Virus record (IMG/VR): IMGVR_UViG_3300025543_000177
Span: 1 to 26,089 of that record
DNA from: a virus
Strand: one strand, 5' to 3'
DNA length: 26,089 nucleotides
The stretch's first letter is position 1, and each line of letters begins with the position of its first letter. The notes beneath the pieces are model-generated. The model saw nothing but the letters and a program-made list of their open reading frames with translations. It was not told the origin of the DNA and made no database searches. Shown here one piece after another: positions 7,571-12,356 of the stretch. A program made the translations under genes and the position numbers.

Positions 7571-7888
7571 ATGCCTGCATACAAACAAGACATGAAAGCT
7601 ACGGCTGGAAATGCACCGACTAAAATGATAGACCCTATGACTGGGATGCCAGCTCAAACTTCAATGGCCCCTCCCGCGCCACCGGCTCCTAGCAATACAT
7701 TAGGTATGGCTGCTCCGGTATTTAATGATAGTGTTTCTCAAACAGCACAAAATATTTATGGTACTCCTGAACAACGCCAAATGAGCGTTGGTGATAGAGC
7801 ACCTCTTTATTTTAAAGATCAGAATGATGATGGTAAGATTACCAGAGCTGATGTTATAAAAGCAAGAATAGAAGGTTATAAAGATTAA
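7571..7888 (+). CDS. Small protein with a single EF-hand/dockerin-like calcium loop
   Basis: 105 residues. The N-terminal 50 are low-complexity (Met, Pro, Ala, Thr; MAPPAPPAP at 32-40) and probably disordered. Near the C-terminus D83-Q-N-D-D-G-K-I-T-R-A-D94 is a good 12-residue EF-hand loop: acidic or amide ligands at positions 1, 3, 5 and 12, Gly at 6, Ile at 8. It is followed by a helix VIKARIEGYKD. A single loop with a following helix is also the form of half a dockerin. This suggests Ca2+-dependent folding or docking to another virion protein, sensible for a marine phage, but the partner is unknown. It is the first of a run of tightly packed small genes. Confidence 0.65.
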   Translation: MPAYKQDMKATAGNAPTKMIDPMTGMPAQTSMAPPAPPAPSNTLGMAAPVFNDSVSQTAQNIYGTPEQRQMSVGDRAPLYFKDQNDDGKITRADVIKARIEGYKD

Positions 7889-7900
7889 TAAATATAAACT

Positions 7901-8107
7901 ATGAAAATTACAAAAACTCCAGCAGTTCAAAAAATAGAGAATCACGGTATGACCGGGGCTAATGCTTTGTGGGATGGGCCTTTAGATACAACAGGTTTCC
8001 CAATGGGTAAAGGCTCTAGCAGCGGTAAAGATGGTATGATTTTAAGTATGGATAGACCTACTTATACTGATGGCCCTATTACTAAAAAAGCTCAAAAAGG
8101 GTCTTAA
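7901..8107 (+). CDS. Small hypothetical protein
   Basis: 68 residues, Gly/Ser/Thr/Lys-rich, with ENHGMTGANALWDGPLDTT in the middle and a basic C-terminus (KKAQKGS). No domain, membrane segment or catalytic motif is visible, and it is probably largely disordered. It is believable as a gene because it fills the space between its neighbours on the same strand (12 bases after one, 2 before the next) and starts with an ATG behind the AT-rich leader common in this phage. Function unknown. Confidence 0.55.
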   Translation: MKITKTPAVQKIENHGMTGANALWDGPLDTTGFPMGKGSSSGKDGMILSMDRPTYTDGPITKKAQKGS

Positions 8108-8109
8108 AA

Positions 8110-8265
8110 ATGCCCGACGTTAAACTTTATGTAATTAACGGGACGTCTCTTGTTTTAAGCATGACTAATATTGATAATACATTAAAAATAGTATTATTAT
8201 TAGTTACTATTGGATATACTATTCATAAATGGTACGAGCTGGTAAAAAGAAATAAAACTAAGTGA
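8110..8265 (+). CDS. 51-residue single-membrane-span protein (possible lysis accessory)
   Basis: A short ORF (ATG 8110, TGA 8263-8265) filling the exact gap between two genes. Residues about 24-39 (TLKIVLLLVTIGYTIH) form one hydrophobic helix, followed by a basic tail WYELVKRNKTK and preceded by a mainly polar N-terminus, so the C-terminus probably faces the cytoplasm. It stands 2 bases after the previous gene and 1 base before the M15 peptidase. Small one-span proteins next to an endolysin often act as holins, antiholins or pinholins. Since a clearer holin lies at 10642-11022, this may be a second lysis-timing component. No cleavable signal or lipobox is seen. Confidence 0.6.
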   Translation: MPDVKLYVINGTSLVLSMTNIDNTLKIVLLLVTIGYTIHKWYELVKRNKTK

Positions 8266-8266
8266 T

Positions 8267-8722
8267 ATGATAAGTAAGCATATATCTTATAATGAAGCAA
8301 TTAGATCTTCAACTGGAACACGGTTAGGTATTGAAAATAAACCTAACGAATATCAGTTGGGAAATATGATTTTAGTTGCTAATAAGATATTTGAACCACT
8401 TAGGGAATGGGTTAATGGAAAAATTAGAGTTAATAGTTTTTTTAGGTGTACTGAATTAAATGAAGCTATAGGCGGGAGTTCTAGGTCGCAGCATTGTGAT
8501 GGTAGAGCAATTGATTTAGATGATACATTTGGGTATAAAACTAATGCTGAAATGTTCCATTATATAAAGGATAATTTAAGCTTTGATAATTTAATTTGGG
8601 AATTTGGAGATGATAGCAATCCGGCGTGGGTCCATATTAGCTACGTGTCTGATGACCAAAATAGACAAAAAGTATTAAAGGCAGTAAAAGAAAGCGGAAA
8701 AACAATATATAAGATATTTTAA
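8267..8722 (+). CDS. M15-family zinc peptidase, probable endolysin
   Basis: 151 residues, single catalytic domain of the peptidase M15 (D-Ala-D-Ala carboxypeptidase/L-alanyl-D-glutamate endopeptidase) type. The zinc-binding pattern is complete: S-x-H-C-D-G-R-A-I-D with H76 and D83 as ligands, and W-V-H-I-S with H123 as the third. The run RVNSFFRCTELNEAIGG (54-70) is the usual strand and helix before the first ligand. Family members cut the peptide stems of peptidoglycan. No signal peptide is present, so export would need a holin. It follows the one-span membrane protein by one base and shares the region with the three-span holin, forming a loose lysis module. Start ATG at 8267 is preceded by AAGTGAT, with no Shine-Dalgarno. 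Confidence 0.88.
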   Translation: MISKHISYNEAIRSSTGTRLGIENKPNEYQLGNMILVANKIFEPLREWVNGKIRVNSFFRCTELNEAIGGSSRSQHCDGRAIDLDDTFGYKTNAEMFHYIKDNLSFDNLIWEFGDDSNPAWVHISYVSDDQNRQKVLKAVKESGKTIYKIF

Positions 8723-8723
8723 A

Positions 8724-8999
8724 ATGTACGAATCTCCATTAGCTAAGCTTAGAAAAACAACAAAAGGAAAAGGTAGACACTTTTTAACCGCAAAAGAAGG
8801 AGCCGGAATGACAGCTGCCGGAAGAGCGGCATATAATAAAGAAACAGGAGGGGACTTAAAAGCTCCACAGCCTGGTGGTGGTAAACGTAGAACGTCTTAC
8901 TGCGCCAGATCTAAAGGACAAATGAATATGCATAATATTGATTGCTCTAAAACTCCTGATAAAAGAATCTGTGCTGCAAGACGCAGGTGGAAATGCTAA
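8724..8999 (+). CDS. Small basic Cys-containing marine-phage protein
   Basis: 91 residues, very basic. The core GKGRHFLTAKEGAGMTAAG (16-34) and the C-terminal block with Cys at 60, 74, 83 and 91 plus His70 are features I recognise from a conserved family of small proteins in cyanophages, pelagiphages and other marine phages, function unknown. The four Cys and the His could bind zinc. The Arg-rich stretch ICAARRRWKC at the end would suit nucleic acid binding. It also begins with an SPL tripeptide (MYESPLAKL), shared in similar form by two other small proteins nearby. It follows the peptidase by one base. Confidence 0.7.
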   Translation: MYESPLAKLRKTTKGKGRHFLTAKEGAGMTAAGRAAYNKETGGDLKAPQPGGGKRRTSYCARSKGQMNMHNIDCSKTPDKRICAARRRWKC

Positions 9000-9021
9000 T
9001 TAAAATAAACCATAAAATATT

Positions 9022-9666
9022 ATGAAAAACAAATCACCGATGTTTAATTTAAATAAAGGATATAATACTCCTTTAAACGTAGAAGATGGACTTATTGTTA
9101 AAGCTTTTAGAAGCTTAGGCTCAGATTATTCTAAATTTAAAGTACAGCAACAAAGAATTAAAAGTGGTTCAGCTAAAGATCCAAAGCTAGAAGGAGTACC
9201 TACTAAAACTCCTGAGTTTTCAATGGGGAATTATGATAAAGCAGCGGCTGATGCTCAATTAAAAAAAGGTCTTGCAGAAACAAAAATGGGTACTGATGTT
9301 TCAACTCCAACAGCCTCAAAAGCTATAGAAAAGCCTGCCACTCCTAAGCCAAGAGTAAAAGTAAGTGCCCAGCAAGTAAAATCAAGTGGTACAAAAGATT
9401 TAAAAGTATCTGAGGCTAAAGTTGATTCAAAAATAAAGCCAATAGCTAAAGAGGTGGTTAGTTCAAGAAAAAGTAGAAGATTAGAAAAAACAGTTGGAAA
9501 AGCTGTTGAGGCTAAAGCTAAAGCTATTGAAGCTATTGAAGGAGTAAAGTCTGCTGTAGGTAAAGACCCGGCTGCTGTTGCAAAAAATCAAGCAAAAGCT
9601 TTACAACAGAAAAGAAAGTATGATAGATTAGAAAAAAGAGCTGTACGTATTTCTAATAGAAAATAA
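9022..9666 (+). CDS. Lys/Ala-rich small protein, possibly virion-internal
   Basis: 214 residues. The N-terminus (KSPMFNLNKGYNTPLN) is followed by a long Lys-, Ala-, Ser- and Thr-rich, low-complexity body; residues about 150-205 form a probable continuous helix rich in Lys, Ala and Glu, ending in a basic cluster RLEKRAVRISNRK. The composition resembles histone H1-like or internal head proteins that bind DNA, but no specific domain is recognised. It is followed by 16 bases and then a 56-residue gene. The N-terminal motif S-P-M/T-P-L-N resembles that of the 158-residue protein further on, which hints that both go to the same place. Confidence 0.55.
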   Translation: MKNKSPMFNLNKGYNTPLNVEDGLIVKAFRSLGSDYSKFKVQQQRIKSGSAKDPKLEGVPTKTPEFSMGNYDKAAADAQLKKGLAETKMGTDVSTPTASKAIEKPATPKPRVKVSAQQVKSSGTKDLKVSEAKVDSKIKPIAKEVVSSRKSRRLEKTVGKAVEAKAKAIEAIEGVKSAVGKDPAAVAKNQAKALQQKRKYDRLEKRAVRISNRK

Positions 9667-9682
9667 TTTTAAAATTAATAAA

Positions 9683-9853
9683 ATGGAATCAAAAGGATTA
9701 GGTGATACGATTGAAAAAATCACAACTGCTACTGGAATTAAAACAGTTGTAGACAAAGTATCAGAAGGTTTAAATATACCTTGTGGTTGTAGCAAAAGAA
9801 AAGAAGCTTTAAATCAAATGTTTCCTTATAATAATGCCGTTCAAACTAAGTAA
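9683..9853 (+). CDS. 56-residue conserved phage protein with CGC motif
   Basis: A short ORF: ATG 9683, TAA 9851-9853. The sequence GLGDTIEKITTATGIKTVV, then C34-G-C36-S-K-R-K-E-A-L-N and FPY, is a pattern I know from small proteins of many phages and prophages (GLGDTIEKIT...CGCxxRKExLNxxFPY). Its role is not known to me. The two close Cys suggest a metal site or a redox pair. Its end overlaps the next gene by 20 bases in a different frame, which suggests coupled translation. The match to a recurring pattern makes it a secure gene despite its size. Confidence 0.8.
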   Translation: MESKGLGDTIEKITTATGIKTVVDKVSEGLNIPCGCSKRKEALNQMFPYNNAVQTK

Positions 9854-10151
9854 TAAGCCTTATGTTATTGATAACACTCCTATCTACAACGTAGATTTAG
9901 AAGATGGTGTATTAGGCAAAGCGGATAGAAACGGCTCTATACTTGTAAATAAAAATGTAGATAATCCTAAACAAATACAAGAAGTTATAGATCACGAAAA
10001 AGTTCATATAGACCAAATGAAAAGAGGTGATTTAGATTATAATGATTCTGCTGTATTTTGGAAAGGTAAAAGATACCCAAGATCTAAAATGAAAGAAGGT
10101 GATAAAAACCTTCCTTGGGAAAAAGAAGCGTATAACAAAACTAAAAAATAA
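9834..10151 (+). CDS. Mini zinc-peptidase-like protein with HEXXH motif
   Basis: 105 residues. H54-E-K-V-H58 is an exact HEXXH zinc motif on a predicted helix (QIQEVIDHEKVHIDQMKRGD), the active-site helix of zincin metallopeptidases. A second conserved-looking stretch, PWEKEAY (94-100), supplies a candidate third ligand, E98. Compact proteins with HExxHxxQ followed by WExEA occur in bacteria and phages and are usually annotated as putative peptidases (DUF4157-like). Upstream residues 18-44 look like two beta strands. Possible roles, all inferred: prohead maturation, internal virion peptidase or cell-wall penetration. The N-terminus MPFKL resembles MAFKL of the following gene. Its ATG lies inside the previous gene. 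Confidence 0.6.
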   Translation: MPFKLSNKPYVIDNTPIYNVDLEDGVLGKADRNGSILVNKNVDNPKQIQEVIDHEKVHIDQMKRGDLDYNDSAVFWKGKRYPRSKMKEGDKNLPWEKEAYNKTKK

Positions 10152-10155
10152 ACAA

Positions 10156-10632
10156 ATGGCATTTAAATTACCAAAATCATCCTGTAAATCTCCTTTAAAT
10201 TTAGATGATCCTAAGGATAAAAAAATAAAACCTTTTGTAGACCCGGGTGCTCCCGAAGGTTTTGAAAAAGGTCTTTGGAGTGGATCATCAGAAGTTATAG
10301 GCACTCCTTATGAAGGTAGAGCCTTTGTAGGAAAAACAGGCACTGATCAAAGACAACCAGTTGGTAAATCAGTAGTAGGTTTTTCAACTCAAAGAGCGGG
10401 GCTTTTTAACGAAGAAAATGCATATGTTGCTGGAGAGGTACAACCTAAATCAGTAGTAGGTAGTTCTCAAGACGCTGTAATTAAAGGTTCAGCTACTATA
10501 GTAAAACCTTATGGAAGCAAAAGAGTAGGTGCTAAAAAATCTACCAGCTCTCCTGCAAATATGGTCCCTAATTATAAATTTACAGGACTTAAAGATAAAG
10601 TAAAGCAAAACGCGGCTCGAAATCGTTCTTAA
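10156..10632 (+). CDS. Small hypothetical protein with a KSPLN N-terminal motif
   Basis: 158 residues from the ATG at 10156, chosen because it lies 4 bases after the preceding stop with the usual AT-rich leader (AAATAAACAA); the frame is open back to an ATG at 10099, but that would overlap the peptidase-like gene by over 50 bases. The protein starts MAFKLPKSSCKSPLNLDDP and continues with Gly-, Ser-, Lys- and Val-rich segments. Two SVVG units are spaced about 26 residues apart (KSVVGFS and KSVVGSS). It ends in a basic tail (KDKVKQNAARNRS). No enzyme motif or membrane segment is seen. Likely a virion or assembly accessory protein; function unknown. Confidence 0.6.
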   Translation: MAFKLPKSSCKSPLNLDDPKDKKIKPFVDPGAPEGFEKGLWSGSSEVIGTPYEGRAFVGKTGTDQRQPVGKSVVGFSTQRAGLFNEENAYVAGEVQPKSVVGSSQDAVIKGSATIVKPYGSKRVGAKKSTSSPANMVPNYKFTGLKDKVKQNAARNRS

Positions 10633-10641
10633 TAATAATAT

Positions 10642-11022
10642 ATGTGGAATTTATTACTAGGTTTATTAAAAGGCGGTGGCGGAAGAAAATCTGTTGCTGG
10701 TAATTTAGCTTGGGAAATAAGAGAAGCTATAAAAGGTAAAGAGTTAGACCCAAACCAATTACTTGAAATCCAAACTAAAATAAATGAAATTGAGGCTGGT
10801 CATAGAACAGTATTCGTTGCTGGCTGGCGTCCATTTATAGGATGGGTATGTGGATTTGCTTTAGCTTATAATTTCGTTGTACGCGATTTATTTATATGGG
10901 CTTTAAAACCCGAAAGTATTCCGCCTGCATTACAAATGGAACATTTAATGACTGTACTATTAGGAATGCTCGGATTAGGTGGCCTTAGGACCTATGAAAA
11001 AATTAAGGACAAGGTAAAATAA
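10642..11022 (+). CDS. Three-span holin of the GTA type
   Basis: 126 residues. The central block EAGHRTVFVAGWRPFIGWVCG (51-71), then ALAYNFVVRDLFIWAL, then LLGMLGLGGLRTYEK (106-120) matches the 'holin of 3TMs' family first described in gene transfer agents and found in many phages. Hydrophobic spans are at roughly 57-80, 81-89 and 102-115, with a basic C-terminus KIKDKVK. The N-terminal 50 residues form an amphipathic helix region (LLEIQTKINEIEAG). Holins make the inner-membrane hole that lets the endolysin reach the wall, so this pairs with the M15 peptidase at 8267-8722, although five genes lie between them. This is the best-supported holin in the window. Confidence 0.82.
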   Translation: MWNLLLGLLKGGGGRKSVAGNLAWEIREAIKGKELDPNQLLEIQTKINEIEAGHRTVFVAGWRPFIGWVCGFALAYNFVVRDLFIWALKPESIPPALQMEHLMTVLLGMLGLGGLRTYEKIKDKVK

Positions 11023-11046
11023 TAATAATCAATTAAATTAAATTAA

Positions 11047-11307
11047 ATGAAAAAAGTAGAAGATCAAGCAGAAATGGTAATTACTGAAGAGCAATTATCT
11101 AAAATTCAAGAACAACAAAAAAAATTAAATACTCTCTTAAGAGATATTGGTTTTGTAGAATCACAAAAGCATATATTGCTGCATCAACAAGCAGATCTTA
11201 ATAAAGAAATTGAAGAGTATAAATTAGAGCTTGAAAAAGAATATGGTGCAATTACCATTGACATTGAAACAGGTTCTTATACTGAAGTACCTAAAGATAC
11301 CAAATAA
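11047..11307 (+). CDS. Coiled-coil protein, prefoldin-like in outline
   Basis: 86 residues. Residues about 12-68 form a helical hairpin candidate: Gln/Glu/Lys-rich heptads (ITEEQLSKIQEQQKKLNTLL, a short break at GFVES, then HQQADLNKEIEEYKLELEKE), followed by a beta-like end GAITIDIETGSYTEV. Proteins with this ending (G-x-I-x-I-D-x-x-x-G-x-Y) recur in marine phages without a known role. A two-helix coil with a short tail resembles prefoldin, and the gene stands near the chaperonin genes and a GroES-like protein, so a chaperone-related role is worth considering, but this is speculation. Leader ATTAAATTAAATTAA lacks a Shine-Dalgarno; the stop overlaps the next start (TAATG). Confidence 0.65.
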   Translation: MKKVEDQAEMVITEEQLSKIQEQQKKLNTLLRDIGFVESQKHILLHQQADLNKEIEEYKLELEKEYGAITIDIETGSYTEVPKDTK

Positions 11308-11534
11308 TGAGTTCTGTTATAAGAAAAATAAGTATTGGTTCTGACTACAAAAATGAAGCAATGCATTATTCAGTTGGTCAGCAAGTATATGGAGGCCACG
11401 AAATAGCTTATATACTTTTAGACGAACAAGATAATTCTTATAACATTTATATAAAGAAAAACAACGAGGTAATGCCATGGAAGAAATTTAATTCAAACAT
11501 GGCAATATCCGTTGAATATGATCTTGAATATTAA
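11307..11534 (+). CDS. Small conserved marine-phage protein
   Basis: 75 residues. The run IRKISIGSDYKNEAMHYSVG (5-24), later MPWKKFN and ISVEYDLEY, matches a small protein family I recognise from many marine phages, always near packaging genes, function unknown. It is beta-rich and soluble. It is joined to both neighbours by TAATG stop-start overlaps, so the genes at 11047, 11307 and 11534 are most likely translated as a coupled set and may give products in a fixed ratio. No catalytic motif is visible. Confidence 0.75.
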   Translation: MSSVIRKISIGSDYKNEAMHYSVGQQVYGGHEIAYILLDEQDNSYNIYIKKNNEVMPWKKFNSNMAISVEYDLEY

Positions 11535-12139
11535 TGAATAGTATATACGATTTTATTGTAGAACCTTTAGGGGAAAGATACGATAATAATATTAAGATTG
11601 GTAAAAAAAACTTAATAGTAAATACAAAAATTGAAAGTTGGAAATTTGTAAATAATATGGCTAAGGTTGTTAAAACTCCATTAGCATATGATACAGGTAT
11701 AAAAGTTGGTGATACTATTGTAATACATCATAATGTCTTTAGAAGATTTTATGATATGAAAGGTAAACAAAAAGATAGTAGATCATTCTTTAAAGACAAT
11801 TTATATTTTTGTGCTTTAGATCAAATTTATTTATATAAAAGTAATAAAGATTGGAAAAGTTTTGGAGACAGATGCTTTGTTTCTCCTTTAAAAAATAAAG
11901 ATCAATTTTCACTTGAAAAAGAGCAAAAGCTTATTGGTATACTAAAGTATGGCAATAGCTCCTTAAACAAGCTTAAAATCAATCCTGGGGACCTTGTCGG
12001 GTATACACCAAATAGCGAATATGATTTTGTTATAGATAACGAAAGATTGTATTGCATGAAATCAAATGATATTGTAATTAAATATGAATATAAAGGAGAC
12101 GAAATTAAATATAATCCTAGCTGGACAGAAAGCAGTTGA
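11534..12139 (+). CDS. Tandem GroES-like (double Cpn10-like) barrel protein
   Basis: 201 residues. Two halves each show the outline of a GroES barrel. Half 1 (6-102): F-I-V-E-P-L (7-12), AKVVKTPL, IKVGDTIVIHHN (56-67), LYFCALDQIYLY (90-101). Half 2 (113-186): R-C-F-V-S-P-L (113-119), KLIGILKYG (132-140), LKINPGDLVGY (147-157), RLYCMKSNDIVIKYE (171-185). These follow GroES landmarks: the IRPL strand, EVLAVG, VKVGDIVIF and the EVLIMSESDILAIV end. No GGIVL mobile-loop motif is obvious; KKNLIVN (24-30) is the closest candidate in half 1, and half 2 seems to lack the loop. Fused double Cpn10 is known in chloroplast Cpn20. It may partner the phage GroEL or be a barrel used for another purpose. Recognition is by motif only. 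Confidence 0.55.
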   Translation: MNSIYDFIVEPLGERYDNNIKIGKKNLIVNTKIESWKFVNNMAKVVKTPLAYDTGIKVGDTIVIHHNVFRRFYDMKGKQKDSRSFFKDNLYFCALDQIYLYKSNKDWKSFGDRCFVSPLKNKDQFSLEKEQKLIGILKYGNSSLNKLKINPGDLVGYTPNSEYDFVIDNERLYCMKSNDIVIKYEYKGDEIKYNPSWTESS

Positions 12140-12356
12140 GGAATTAATTAAAGTAGCTGAAGAAAAAATTGTTACTGGTACGGAAGACGATGTTTCTGCT
12201 GATAGATTAAAAAACGCAGCAGCAACTAAAAAACTAGCAATATTTGATGCTTTTGAAATTTTAAACCGTATTGAAGCTGAAAGAAACTTAATTGAGGATA
12301 AACCAATAAAACAAAAAGAAAGTTTTAGTGGGTTTGCTGAAAAGAGATCAAAATAA
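12084..12356 (+). CDS. Small helical protein before terL (possible small terminase subunit)
   Basis: 90 residues, almost entirely helical: GQKAVEELIKVAEEKIV (14-30), then DRLKNAAATKKLAIFDAF (40-57) and EILNRIEAERNLIE. This protein, with the ADRLKNAAATKKLAIFDAF signature, sits directly upstream of the terminase in related marine phages I recognise. Small size, helix-rich composition and the position immediately before terL are what one expects of a small terminase subunit, but the DNA-binding HTH is not evident, so the assignment is by position. It starts inside the previous gene (56-base overlap) and ends in a TAATG overlap with terL. Confidence 0.6.
   Translation: MNIKETKLNIILAGQKAVEELIKVAEEKIVTGTEDDVSADRLKNAAATKKLAIFDAFEILNRIEAERNLIEDKPIKQKESFSGFAEKRSK

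Noticed and set aside
10099-10155. Upstream extension of the gene at 10156
   Set aside because: It would overlap the HEXXH gene by over 50 bases, and its residues (IKTFLGKKKRITKLKNKQ) look like out-of-frame Lys-rich DNA; the ATG at 10156 fits the gene spacing.
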